Shown here in pieces: positions 24,803 to 32,756 of a DNA stretch of 64,000 nucleotides. Origin of the DNA: CANJIV01 sp046330225 (GTDB lineage: Bacteria > Actinomycetota > Thermoleophilia > Solirubrobacterales > Solirubrobacteraceae). The DNA lies in NCBI GenBank assembly GCA_046330225.1, contig JAXLTD010000004.1, forward strand, positions 339,523 to 403,522, given 5' to 3'. Within the stretch, counting starts at the first letter, position 1; each line of letters starts with the position of its first letter. The translations under genes were made by a program, and so were the position numbers. Under the pieces are notes generated by a model. It saw only the letters and a list, made by a program, of their open reading frames with translations, had not been told where the DNA came from and made no database searches.

Positions 24803-25480
24803 ATGGCCACGACCAACGCCCCCACGCAGAAGGCTGCCGCGACCAAGCGTCGCGCCACCGCCGCCGCGAACGCCACCGAGCGGAAGGCTGCTGCCACCAA
24901 GCGCAGCGCTGCCGCCAACAAGGGTGCCGCGACCCGCGCCCGCAACCACGCGCGCACCACCGCAAAGACCAAGGCCACGAAGGCCGAGCACCAGGCGGAG
25001 GACGCTGCCCGCACCGCGCAGGATCAGGCCCGCGAGGCCGTCGACCGCGCCGTCAAGATTCCGGTCGGGGCCGCGATGGTGGCCGTCGATCGCGTCCGCG
25101 AGCTGGCCGCTGACATCCGCAAGAGCTACGGCGACCCGGACGTCGCCCAGAAGCAGGTCGAGCGCGACCTCAAGCGCTTCGAGCGCCGCGGCACGACCGC
25201 GCTGAACCGGCTCGAGCGCGAGGTCAAGAAGTCCCGCACGCGCGTGGAGCGCGAGCTGCGCCAGCGCCGCACCCGCGTCGAGCGCGAGGTTCGCGCCCAG
25301 CGCCGCAGCCTCGAGCGCCAGGCCCGCCAGACGCGCCGGTCGCTCGATCGCCAGACGGCGACCGCGCGCAAGACCGTCACCGCCCAGGTCGACCTCGCCT
25401 CGGCTCGCGCCGAGGACGCCGTCGCCATCGGGCAGAAGGTCGCCTCCCGGGCCGCCGACCGCGTCGTGAGCGCCGCGTAG
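24803..25480 (+). CDS. Lys/Ala-rich histone H1-like, coiled-coil basic protein
   Basis: Protein of 225 residues. The first 75 residues are Ala/Lys/Arg repeats (KAAATKR, ATERKAAATKRS) like histone H1 or the tails of mycobacterial HupB. A middle segment (VKIPVGAAMVAVDRVRELAADIRKSYGDP) resembles the start of heparin-binding hemagglutinin or phasins. The rest is a long Arg-rich heptad helix (RTRVERELRQRRTRVEREV). It may bind DNA, or coat storage granules; no direct homology can be claimed. Shine-Dalgarno AAGGAGAG is 10 bases before ATG. Strong promoter and A/T-rich upstream DNA suggest high expression. A hairpin follows. Confidence 0.8.
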   Translation: MATTNAPTQKAAATKRRATAAANATERKAAATKRSAAANKGAATRARNHARTTAKTKATKAEHQAEDAARTAQDQAREAVDRAVKIPVGAAMVAVDRVRELAADIRKSYGDPDVAQKQVERDLKRFERRGTTALNRLEREVKKSRTRVERELRQRRTRVEREVRAQRRSLERQARQTRRSLDRQTATARKTVTAQVDLASARAEDAVAIGQKVASRAADRVVSAA

Positions 25481-25585
25481 CCGCATCCTTCTCCCGGCCC
25501 GCGCACGGAGAGGCGCGGGGCCCGGGCCAGTGTGCCGGCCTCATATCTCCGCCGGCACTAGCAGTACCTCTCCTCCCTCAACCGC

Positions 25586-25609
25586 CGGGTCGGCCTTCGG
25601 GCCGGCCCG
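25586..25609 (+). terminator. Hairpin terminator after the H1-like gene
   Basis: Ten-base stem (25586-25595 with 25600-25609, one G-U pair) with a TTCG tetraloop. It sits about 100 bases after the stop and about 45 bases before the Mrp gene. Confidence 0.6.
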
Positions 25610-25642
25610 TCGGTCGTTCAGGGGCCAGGCCACCGGGTTTGC

Positions 25643-25648
25643 GAGAAT
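25643..25648 (+). promoter_or_regulatory. -10 box of the Mrp gene (leaderless)
   Basis: GAGAAT ending 6 bases before ATG 25655, right after the hairpin terminator of the previous gene. It fits the spacing at other starts, though its first base is not T. Confidence 0.35.
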
Positions 25649-25654
25649 GGGCCG

Positions 25655-26800
25655 ATGCCCACGACCGACGAGATCCGCGAAGCCCTGACCGCCGTCATCG
25701 ACCCCGAGCTTCGCCGCTCGATCGTCGAGCTCGACATGGTCCGCACCATCGACGTCCACGCCAACGGCGTGGTCGACGTGACCGTGTCGCTCACGACGCC
25801 GGGATGCCCGATCAAGGGTCATTTCCAGACTGCGGTCGCGGAGGCCGTCGGCGCACTGGACGGCGTGGCGGGCGTCAACGTCGGCTTCGACGTCCTGACC
25901 GACGAGCAGAAGGGCGCCCTGCAGCGCAAGCTCGGGCGCACGACCCTGCCGGAAGGCGCGCTGGCCCAGATCCAGAACGTCATCTGCGTCGCCTCGGGCA
26001 AGGGCGGCGTCGGCAAGTCCACGCTGACGGCAAACCTCGCCGCGGCGCTCGCCGCCGAGGGCCGCCCTGCCGGCATCCTGGACGCCGACGTGTGGGGCTA
26101 TTCCATCCCGCGGATGCTCGGCCTCGGCGCCCAGCGTCCGCAGGTCAACGCCGACCGCAAGATCATTCCCCTGAGCGCCCACGACGGCCTCAAGGTCATG
26201 TCGATCGGGTTTTTCGTGGAGGAGGACTCGCCGGTCGTCTGGCGCGGACCCATGCTCCACAAGGCCCTGACGCAGTTCCTCGAGGACGTCGACTGGGGGG
26301 CGCTGGACTACCTCGTGGTCGACCTCCCGCCGGGCACGGGCGACGTCTCGATGACGCTCGCCCAGCTCCTGCCGCAGTCCCAGTTCGTCATCGTCACGAC
26401 GCCGCAGGCGGCCGCCCAGAAGGTCGCCCGCCGCTCGGCCGAGCTCGCGACGAAGTTCAAGCTCGAGATCGCCGGCGTGGTCGAGAACATGGCCGGCTTC
26501 ACGACGCCGGGCGGTGAGCGCTTCTCCATCTTCGGCGAAGGCGGAGGCGAGCAACTCGCGAGCGAGCTCGACGTCCCGCTGCTCGGGAAGGTGCCGCTCA
26601 CGATGCCGCTGCGCGAGTCTTCGGACGCCGGCACGCCGCTGGTGGTCTCCGACCCCGACGACCCGGCCGCGCAGGCGATCCGGCAGATCGCTCGCGGCAT
26701 CATCGCGCAGACTCCCGTCGCGCTCCCAGTGGTGCAGGCGCCGGCTGCGCCGCCGTCGGCGGCGCCGAAGCCCGCCGGCATGTCGCTGCCGATGGCCTGA
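25655..26800 (+). CDS. mrp: Mrp/ApbC-family P-loop ATPase, iron-sulfur carrier type
   Basis: Protein of 381 residues. An N-terminal MIP18/DUF59 domain (about 5-85) carries Cys51 in TTPGCPIK. The ATPase part has the deviant Walker A SGKGGVGKST (114-123), DADVWGYSIPRML, and YLVVDLPPGTGD. Such proteins load Fe-S clusters on target proteins. The usual CxxC that bridges a cluster in the dimer is replaced by TTPGG in NMAGFTTPGGERFSIFG, a trait I recall from actinobacterial Mrp. Leaderless start inferred. The C-terminal 40 residues are Pro/Ala-rich. Confidence 0.88.
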   Translation: MPTTDEIREALTAVIDPELRRSIVELDMVRTIDVHANGVVDVTVSLTTPGCPIKGHFQTAVAEAVGALDGVAGVNVGFDVLTDEQKGALQRKLGRTTLPEGALAQIQNVICVASGKGGVGKSTLTANLAAALAAEGRPAGILDADVWGYSIPRMLGLGAQRPQVNADRKIIPLSAHDGLKVMSIGFFVEEDSPVVWRGPMLHKALTQFLEDVDWGALDYLVVDLPPGTGDVSMTLAQLLPQSQFVIVTTPQAAAQKVARRSAELATKFKLEIAGVVENMAGFTTPGGERFSIFGEGGGEQLASELDVPLLGKVPLTMPLRESSDAGTPLVVSDPDDPAAQAIRQIARGIIAQTPVALPVVQAPAAPPSAAPKPAGMSLPMA

Positions 26801-26937
26801 CGGGCCGCGCCGGCCAGCCGCACATCCGTCCAGGCGCGATTTCGGCGGCGCACTTTTCCGGGGATCCTCCGTCTACCCCCCGAACGCGTCAACGACGACC
26901 CGCTCGGGCCGCACGGCCGGGCGGGGGAGGTGCAGAC

Positions 26938-27873
26938 ATGAGACGAGCTGTGATCGCAGGGCTGGCCGTCCTGGCCGCGCTCCTGGTCGCCGCGCCACTG
27001 GCGGCCGCGCACGACGGCGGCGGCTTCGGCGACCGCGGCGGGCCGCCACCTGGCGGCGGAAACGGCCTGGGCGAGGCGCCCGGGCAGGCGTTTGACATCG
27101 GCATCCCCGGGCCGCCGCGCGGCTGGTGGGGCGAGCACGGCGGCGAGGCACCAGACGGCACCTCCGACATCCATGTCGTCGCCGGCACCGTCGCCAGCGT
27201 CGATGCCACCGGAAACACCCTCTCCGTCACGCTGCGCGGGTGCCGGAACGCCGATCCGGCGTCGACCTCCTCGCACCGCGGAGGACATGGGGGCGACAAC
27301 GACGGCTCCGTCCCGGCGAACGTGACCGTGAAGGCGGACGCCGACACGCTCATCGTCCGCAATGGCAAGGAAGCGGCGCTCGGCGACCTCGTCGCCGGCG
27401 ACCGAGTGGCCGCCGAGATCGCCACCGAGGAGGACACCACCCTCGAGCAGGCCCTGGCGACTCCCGCCTGGCTGATCGTGGCCAAGTCCGCCGTCGCCAA
27501 GCAGGCGTTCTACGGCTTCGGCGGGTCGATCGTTTCGGTCGATGCGGCGAACAGCAAGGTCACGGTCAACGTGACGAAGGCCACGGCCAGCGCCCGCAAG
27601 CTGCTCGGCGCCGGCGCGAAGGAGCTCGTGTTCACGGCTGACGCGAACACGTTCATCCTGAAGAACGGCGCCAAGGTCGGCATCGGCGACCTGGCCGCTG
27701 GCGACCTCGTCGGCGTGGGCATCCGCGCCGCGAAGACTGCGACGCTCGATGACGTCGTCGCGACGCCGGCCAAGCGCATTCTCGCGCTGAACTCGACCAC
27801 CAGCGCCAGCTCGGCCCGCAAGGCCCGGGCTGCCCGGCGCCTCGCGCTCCGGGCTGCCGGCGTGCGGCGGTGA
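26938..27873 (+). CDS. Secreted DUF5666-like protein
   Basis: Protein of 311 residues with a signal peptide (about 1-24, ending LAAA). A Gly/Pro/Asp-rich segment (about 25-75) leads to two similar beta-rich modules: VAGTVASVDATGNTLSVTL with ADTLIVRNGKEAALGDLVAGDRV, and GGSIVSVDAANSKVTVNVT with ANTFILKNGAKVGIGDLAAGDLV. This is the DUF5666/OB-like repeat. Function unknown; the duplication is internal. Shine-Dalgarno GGGGGAGG precedes ATG. It ends in a basic tail. A hairpin lies after the stop and an ECF sigma fusion gene follows. Confidence 0.83.
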   Translation: MRRAVIAGLAVLAALLVAAPLAAAHDGGGFGDRGGPPPGGGNGLGEAPGQAFDIGIPGPPRGWWGEHGGEAPDGTSDIHVVAGTVASVDATGNTLSVTLRGCRNADPASTSSHRGGHGGDNDGSVPANVTVKADADTLIVRNGKEAALGDLVAGDRVAAEIATEEDTTLEQALATPAWLIVAKSAVAKQAFYGFGGSIVSVDAANSKVTVNVTKATASARKLLGAGAKELVFTADANTFILKNGAKVGIGDLAAGDLVGVGIRAAKTATLDDVVATPAKRILALNSTTSASSARKARAARRLALRAAGVRR

Positions 27874-27895
27874 TCGAGGCATCCCAGTCCTGCCA

Positions 27896-27924
27896 GCGAG
27901 GGCCCGCCGCGCGCGGGCCCTCGC
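27896..27924 (+). terminator. Hairpin terminator after the DUF5666-like gene
   Basis: A 12-base perfect stem (27896-27907 with 27913-27924) with a 5-base loop, 22 bases after the stop. It separates this gene from the sigma-factor gene. Confidence 0.65.
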
Positions 27925-28021
27925 CGGCGGCCTTGCCCTTCGCGGGCCCGTGGGCCATCATGGCGCGCGGGCCCGCCGGGCTGCTCGCTCCACGCCCCCC
28001 GCTCCCGGCGCCCGCCTGACG

Positions 28022-29584
28022 ATGGAAGCCGCCACCGCCCGCACCGCCGGCGCTCGTCCCTCGGCCCCGCCCGGCGGGGCCCTCAACCGGCTGCGCGGCG
28101 ATCGCAAGCTGGTCGAGCGCTTCCAGGCCGGCGACGACGCCGCGTTCGCGGTCCTCTACGACCGCCATCGGTCTCGACTCATGGCCATCGCGATCGGGGT
28201 GCTCGGCTCGACCGAGGACGCGCAGGACGCCGTGCAGGACGCGTTCATGTCCGCCGCCTCTGCCCTCCGAACTCGCACGCCCGACGATGTCCGCGCCTGG
28301 CTCTCCCGGGTCGCGCGCAACGCGGCGATCGACGTGGCCCGCGGGCGCCGGCCGACGGCCGAGGTCGCAGACGGCGACAGCCTGGCGGCGGGGCCGGCAC
28401 GCCAGGCCGAGGTTCGCTCCGAGCTCGTCGAGCTCGTGGCCGCGCTCAAGGACCTGCCCGAGCGCCAGCGCACCGCGCTGGTGATGCGCGAGCTGTCCGG
28501 GGCGTCCTACGCCGAGATCGGCACGACGCTCGGCACCGACGAGGCCGCCGTGCGGGGCCTCATCGCCCGCGGCCGCCTGTCGCTGCGGGCAGCCCGGGAG
28601 GCCCGGGCCCTGCAGTGCGGGGCCGTCCGCGAGCGCCTCGCCGTGGAAGTCGACGGCCGCCGCCGCACCGCCGATGTGCGCCGCCATCTCAAGGGATGCT
28701 CGGAGTGCCGGCGGTTCCAGGCCGGCCTCAGGGACGACGCGAAGGCCCTGCGCGGCCTCGTGCCCGTCGCGGGCGTGGCCGGCCTCGTCGCGATCCTGGC
28801 GTCGATCAAGGCGACGCGGCCGCTCCTCGTCGGCGGCGCTCTGCTCAAGGGCTTCGGCGCGACCCAGGCCGTCCAGCTCGTGGCGGCGTGCGTCGTGTGC
28901 GCGGGAGCGGCAGAGGGCGTCCGGGAGATCGCCGTGCGGGCACCCGCGCCGCACCGCACCCGGGCGGCGGCGGCGCCCGACACTGCAGGGAATGACGCCG
29001 CGCCGGCGGTCGCCGCCGCGGAGCAGCCGGGCTCGAGGTCCGAGGTCCGGGCCGAGTCCGGCCCGCGCCCCATGTCCGGGCTGGGCGCCGCCGAGCAGCG
29101 CGTCGCCCGCGGCCGGCGCGAGGCAGCCGTCACGCCCGCGGCGCCGTCCCCGGCCCGCGGCGGCTGGACGGGACCGGACGGCCGCGCGCCCGGCGTGGCG
29201 TTCCCGGGCCGCGGCCCGGCCGGAGGCGATCAGGCCGCCGGTGGCGACACGGCCGGGGGCGGACCGGACGGCTGGACTCCGCGCCGGGGCCGGGACCGCA
29301 CCCGCTGGCGCCAGGCGGGCGCGCCGACGCCAGGCAGCGCGGGTGATGAGACAGCGGTCACGGACGCGCCGGAGTCGGACCCGGCGGCGGCGCCGGCGCC
29401 TGAACGTCCGCGGTACGACCGGCGCCCCGACCGCGGCCGGCAGTCCGGAAGCTGGCCGAGCGCCGGCCCGGCACCGGCCGATTCGCCGGCTCCAGAGGTC
29501 GACGCGGGGTCCGAGGATCCCGGCGCGGGCACTCCTGCTGACACGCCGGACGCCGCCGCCGGCGGCGCCGGCGCACACGGCTGA
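28022..29584 (+). CDS. ECF sigma factor fused to a zinc-finger anti-sigma-like domain and Pro-rich tail
   Basis: Protein of 520 residues. Sigma region 2 is about 25-108 (GDDAAFAVLYDRHR, DAVQDAF) and region 4 about 130-190 (LPERQRTALVMRELSGASYAEIG). Next comes a ZAS-type zinc site (Cys199, His222, Cys226, Cys229) as in anti-sigma factors, then two hydrophobic segments (about 245-262 and 281-298) that could be membrane helices. The last 210 residues are Pro/Ala/Gly/Arg-rich. Region 3 is absent, as in all ECF factors. The domain order implies an ECF factor controlled by its own C-terminal inhibitory module. Start ATG 28022 was chosen because upstream residues are not sigma-like; no separate anti-sigma gene follows. 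Confidence 0.85.
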   Translation: MEAATARTAGARPSAPPGGALNRLRGDRKLVERFQAGDDAAFAVLYDRHRSRLMAIAIGVLGSTEDAQDAVQDAFMSAASALRTRTPDDVRAWLSRVARNAAIDVARGRRPTAEVADGDSLAAGPARQAEVRSELVELVAALKDLPERQRTALVMRELSGASYAEIGTTLGTDEAAVRGLIARGRLSLRAAREARALQCGAVRERLAVEVDGRRRTADVRRHLKGCSECRRFQAGLRDDAKALRGLVPVAGVAGLVAILASIKATRPLLVGGALLKGFGATQAVQLVAACVVCAGAAEGVREIAVRAPAPHRTRAAAAPDTAGNDAAPAVAAAEQPGSRSEVRAESGPRPMSGLGAAEQRVARGRREAAVTPAAPSPARGGWTGPDGRAPGVAFPGRGPAGGDQAAGGDTAGGGPDGWTPRRGRDRTRWRQAGAPTPGSAGDETAVTDAPESDPAAAPAPERPRYDRRPDRGRQSGSWPSAGPAPADSPAPEVDAGSEDPGAGTPADTPDAAAGGAGAHG

Positions 29585-29611
29585 TTCGCGCGCGCCCCGC
29601 GAATCAGGCGG

Positions 29612-29875
29612 CTACTTGCCGGCGTAGTACTGCGCGTTGATCTGGACGTATTTCGTCCACTCGCCCGGAAGCTGATCCTCGGCGAAGCAGGCGTCGACCG
29701 GGCAGGCCTCGACGCAGGCGTCGCAGTCGATGCACTCCTCCGGATCGATGTAGAGCATCTCGACCTTGTCGTAGTCGGGCTCGTCCGGCGTGGGGTGGAT
29801 GCAGTCGACCGGACACACCTCGACGCAGGAGTTGTCCTTGGTCCCGATGCACGGCTCAGCGATGACGTAGGCCAT
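29612..29875 (-). CDS. fdxA: 7Fe ferredoxin (3Fe-4S/4Fe-4S)
   Basis: Protein of 87 residues with the FdxA cysteine layout: Cys9-x7-Cys17-x3-CPVDC (21-25) and CIDCDACVEACPVDAC (48-63). The wider gap between the first two Cys favours one 3Fe-4S and one 4Fe-4S cluster. It carries electrons to redox enzymes; possible partners in this window are the molybdenum oxidoreductase divergent at 29990 and the TMADH-like flavoprotein, but this is inference. Shine-Dalgarno GAGGAA lies about 9 bases before ATG. Confidence 0.9.
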   Translation of the reverse strand: MAYVIAEPCIGTKDNSCVEVCPVDCIHPTPDEPDYDKVEMLYIDPEECIDCDACVEACPVDACFAEDQLPGEWTKYVQINAQYYAGK

Positions 29876-29976
29876 AGGTGGTGGTGATTCCTCGTGGACG
29901 TTCCAAGAAACGGACGCGGGATTCTAGAGTCCGCGGCGGGCGAGCGTAACGCCGTCGGCGCCGGGGCGACCGTGAC

Positions 29977-29982
29977 TATGCT
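29977..29982 (+). promoter_or_regulatory. -10 box of the molybdenum oxidoreductase gene (leaderless)
   Basis: TATGCT ending 7 bases before ATG 29990. It favours that start over ATG 29978 and 29984, which overlap or touch the box. Confidence 0.45.
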
Positions 29983-29989
29983 CATGGGC

Positions 29990-30613
29990 ATGGCGATCAC
30001 CGCGAAGATCCTGGCGGCCCGCGGCCGCTCGCAAGCCGCCGCGAAGGGCGTCGACCCGGCCCGGGTGCCGCCGGGGCAGTACCTCACCGAGCGCTTCCCG
30101 GTGCTCACCTACGGCCCGAATCCGGCGTTCTCCCGCGCCGACTGGAGCTTTCGTGTGTTCGGCGAGGTGGACAACCCGTACTCGATCACCTGGGACGAGC
30201 TCATGACGCTCGAGCAGGTGACCATCACGTGCGACATCCACTGCGTGACGCGCTGGTCCAAGCTCGACACGGCGTGGACCGGCGTGCGAGCGCGGGACGT
30301 CCTCGAACTGGCCCAGGTGCGCGCGTCGGGCACCCACGTGCTCACCCACTGTGACGGCGGGTACACGTCCAACCTTCCGCTCGAGGCGATGCTCGAGGAC
30401 GAGGTGCTCCTCGCCCACACGTATGACGGCCAGCCGCTCGAGCCCGACCACGGCGCCCCGCTGCGCCTCCTGGTCCCGTCGCGCTACTTCTGGAAGTCCG
30501 CGAAGTTCCTGCGCGCGCTCGAGGTGATGCCCGAGGATCGCCAGGGGTTCTGGGAGCTCAACGGCTACCACAACGACGCGGACCCCTGGACCGAGCAGCG
30601 GACCTGGTTCTGA
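29990..30613 (+). CDS. Molybdopterin-dependent oxidoreductase, sulfite oxidase-like
   Basis: Protein of 207 residues with the molybdenum-cofactor core of the sulfite oxidase/YedY superfamily: GEVDNPYSITWDELMTLEQVT, the ITCDIHCVTRWS motif with Cys85 as the expected Mo ligand, WTGVRARDVLELA, SNLPLEAMLEDEVLLAH, and HGAPLRLLVPSRYFWKSAKFL. No Tat signal is visible, so it stays in the cytoplasm. It lacks the dimerisation domain of eukaryotic sulfite oxidase and the heme. The substrate may be sulfite or another oxyanion or N-oxide. Divergent from the ferredoxin, which may serve as acceptor. Confidence 0.85.
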   Translation: MAITAKILAARGRSQAAAKGVDPARVPPGQYLTERFPVLTYGPNPAFSRADWSFRVFGEVDNPYSITWDELMTLEQVTITCDIHCVTRWSKLDTAWTGVRARDVLELAQVRASGTHVLTHCDGGYTSNLPLEAMLEDEVLLAHTYDGQPLEPDHGAPLRLLVPSRYFWKSAKFLRALEVMPEDRQGFWELNGYHNDADPWTEQRTWF

Positions 30614-30631
30614 GCCGGGCCGCGCCGCCTG

Positions 30632-30654
30632 CCCCGGACCCGCCCCGTCCGGGG
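30632..30654 (+). terminator. Hairpin between the oxidoreductase and MFS genes
   Basis: Perfect 8-base stem CCCCGGAC/GTCCGGGG with a 7-base loop, 18 bases after the stop and 9 bases before the MFS start. It could terminate or attenuate. Confidence 0.5.
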
Positions 30655-30663
30655 GCCGCCGGC

Positions 30664-31812
30664 ATGGCCGGCCTCGCGCTCGGCGGCGCCGGGATGTTCG
30701 CGGTCATGTACGCGACCCAGGCGATCCTCCCCGTGCTGGGCCGCGACTTCGGCGTGTCGCCGTCGCAGGCAGGGCTGACCATCACGGTCCTGATCGGCGC
30801 GGTGGCAATCGGCGGATGGATCTGGGGGCCGTACTCGGACCGGCGGGGGCGCAAGCGCTCCCTCGTCCTGGCGAGCGCGCTCCTCGTCCTCCCCACGGTT
30901 GGCGCGGCGGTCGCGCCGACGTTCGAGATCTTCCTGGCCTGCCGAGCGCTCCAGGGGCTCTGCATGCCGGGCCTGCTCACCGTCGGGGTGCCGTACGTCG
31001 CGGAGGTCTACGCCCCCGCGCTCGGCGGGCGGGCGATGGGGTACTACCTCGCGTCGCTGGTCGCCGGCGGCATCGTGAGCCGGGTCGGGGTCGGGCTCAT
31101 CACCGCGGCGGTCGGCTGGCGGTGGGCGTTCGCCGCACTCGCGGTGCTGCCCGCGGCCGGCGCGCTCGTCATGCGCCGCCTGCTGCCCGAGGCGCCCGCG
31201 CCGGCGGTGAGCGGCTCGCGCCGGGGTGCGCTGGCTCGGCAGCTCGCGAACCCGCGCCTCATCGCGCCCACCGCCGGCGCCGCGGCGCTCTTCTTCACGT
31301 TCGTGAGCATCGCCTCGTACGTCACCTATCGCCTCGAGGCCCCGCCCTTCGGCTATGGGGTCGAGGCCACGAGCGCGATCTTCGTGCTCTGGGTGATCGG
31401 CGCGATCGGGCCGACGGCCGGCCGGGTGGCGGACCGGATCGGGTGGCGGCGCCTCCTGGCCGGCGCCCTCGGGCTCGCCCTGGCCGGCGTGGCGCTGTCG
31501 CTGCCCGAGACGCTGCCGACCGTCGTGCTGGGGCTCGCCTGCGTGATCACCGCGATGTTCTCCGGACTGGTCGGCGCGCAGCTCGGCCTCGCGGCGGCGA
31601 CGTCCCGCGACCGCGGCACCGCCAGCGCCCTGTACTTCACCGTCTACTACGTCGCCGGCGGGCTCGCTGCGTTCGTTCCCGGCATCGCCTGGGAGCAGGC
31701 CCAGTGGGCCGGTGTCGCGGCGATCGCCGCGGGCGTGCTCGCCGTGGGGCTCGCGCTCGCGCTGGCCGGCCCGGTGCGCCCGGCGGCCGACGCGCCCGCC
31801 GCGGACGCGTGA
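30664..31812 (+). CDS. MFS transporter, DHA1/YnfM-like
   Basis: Protein of 382 residues, about 12 membrane helices. Motif A between helices 2 and 3 is GPYSDRRGRKRSL; VPYVAEVYAP, GRAMGYYLASLVAGG and WRWAFAALAVLPA are characteristic of drug:proton antiporter 1. Unlike typical members, the N-terminus is short. Substrate unknown; drugs or metabolites are possible. ATG 30664 has no clear Shine-Dalgarno. It is 50 bases after the molybdenum oxidoreductase and may be co-transcribed through the hairpin. The next gene starts 31 bases after. Confidence 0.85.
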   Translation: MAGLALGGAGMFAVMYATQAILPVLGRDFGVSPSQAGLTITVLIGAVAIGGWIWGPYSDRRGRKRSLVLASALLVLPTVGAAVAPTFEIFLACRALQGLCMPGLLTVGVPYVAEVYAPALGGRAMGYYLASLVAGGIVSRVGVGLITAAVGWRWAFAALAVLPAAGALVMRRLLPEAPAPAVSGSRRGALARQLANPRLIAPTAGAAALFFTFVSIASYVTYRLEAPPFGYGVEATSAIFVLWVIGAIGPTAGRVADRIGWRRLLAGALGLALAGVALSLPETLPTVVLGLACVITAMFSGLVGAQLGLAAATSRDRGTASALYFTVYYVAGGLAAFVPGIAWEQAQWAGVAAIAAGVLAVGLALALAGPVRPAADAPAADA

Positions 31813-31843
31813 TCCCGGCGCAGTGCGTGCGAGACTGCGCGCC

Positions 31844-32737
31844 ATGATCCTGCTCACCGGAGCCACGGGGCTGGTCGGGACGGCGCTGCTGAGCCGGCTC
31901 ACGAAGGAGGCCGAGCCGGTCCGCTGCCTGGTGCGCGATCCCCGCCGCCTCGGCGTCGAGCGGGTGCGGGTGCAGATCGCGCTCGGCGACCTCACCGATC
32001 CGCAGTCCTTCCGGCACGCCCTGCGTGGCGTCAGCACCGTCGTGCACCTGGCCGCCTCGATCCGCGACCAGGGCCCGCCGGGCGCCGGCCGCTCGATCGA
32101 GGAGCTCAACGGCGTCGCCACCTGGCGCCTCGTGCAGGCCGCCGAGCGGGCGGGGGTGCAGCGCTTCGTCTTCTTCTCGGCGCTCGGCGCCTCGACGCGC
32201 AGCCGGGCCCGGTTCATGCGGGCCAAGGCGCTGGCCGAGCGGGCCGTGGGCGAATCGCCCATCCCGCACACCGTGTTCGCGCCGTCGATCGTCTACTCGC
32301 CGGGCGACCCCTTCCTGAAGCTGCTCGAGCGGCTGTCGCTCCTGCCGGCCGTGCCGATCTCCGGGCGGGGGCGGGCCCCGTTCCAGCCGATCTGGGTCGA
32401 GGACGTCGCCGACTGCGTCCACGCCGCGCTCGCGGCGCCGGACCGCCTGCGGGAGCGGTACGAGCTGGCCGGGCCCGACACGCTCTCCTACCGGGCGATC
32501 GTCGAGCTCGCGGTTCGCGCGACCGGGCGCCGGCGCGCACTGGTGCCCGTGCCGCTGCGCTTCGCCGAGCGGGCGCTGGGGGCGGCGGAGGCCGTGGCCG
32601 GGCGGCCAGTCCTCGCCACGCCGGACGAGCTCGAGCTCATGGAGGTGCCGATGGTCTCGCGCCTCGGCACCGCGGACGCCGAGTCGCTCGGGGTCCGGCC
32701 GCGGGCGATGCCCGGCGTGCTGGGCGCGGCGGCCTGA
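31844..32737 (+). CDS. NAD(P)-binding epimerase/NmrA-like protein
   Basis: Protein of 297 residues with an N-terminal Rossmann fold: GATGLVGTALL (6-16) binds the dinucleotide. Then DLTDP, VVHLAASIRD, FVFFSALGAS, and RARFMRAKALAERAV, where the usual YxxxK is reduced to KALAE. It may be an atypical short-chain reductase or NADH complex I 39-kDa-like protein (NDUFA9 group), as suggested by WVEDVADCVHAAL and the TPDELELMEVPM end. The active Tyr is missing, so catalytic activity is uncertain. A GAGACT box is 7 bases before ATG. Convergent with the amidase, 19 bases apart. Confidence 0.8.
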   Translation: MILLTGATGLVGTALLSRLTKEAEPVRCLVRDPRRLGVERVRVQIALGDLTDPQSFRHALRGVSTVVHLAASIRDQGPPGAGRSIEELNGVATWRLVQAAERAGVQRFVFFSALGASTRSRARFMRAKALAERAVGESPIPHTVFAPSIVYSPGDPFLKLLERLSLLPAVPISGRGRAPFQPIWVEDVADCVHAALAAPDRLRERYELAGPDTLSYRAIVELAVRATGRRRALVPVPLRFAERALGAAEAVAGRPVLATPDELELMEVPMVSRLGTADAESLGVRPRAMPGVLGAAA

Positions 32738-32756
32738 GAGCGCCGCGCGCCGCCGC

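Noticed and set aside
26801..26937. CGTCTA near 26870 as an ECF-sigma promoter for the DUF5666-like gene
   Set aside because: No matching GGAAC-type -35 element was found at the right distance.
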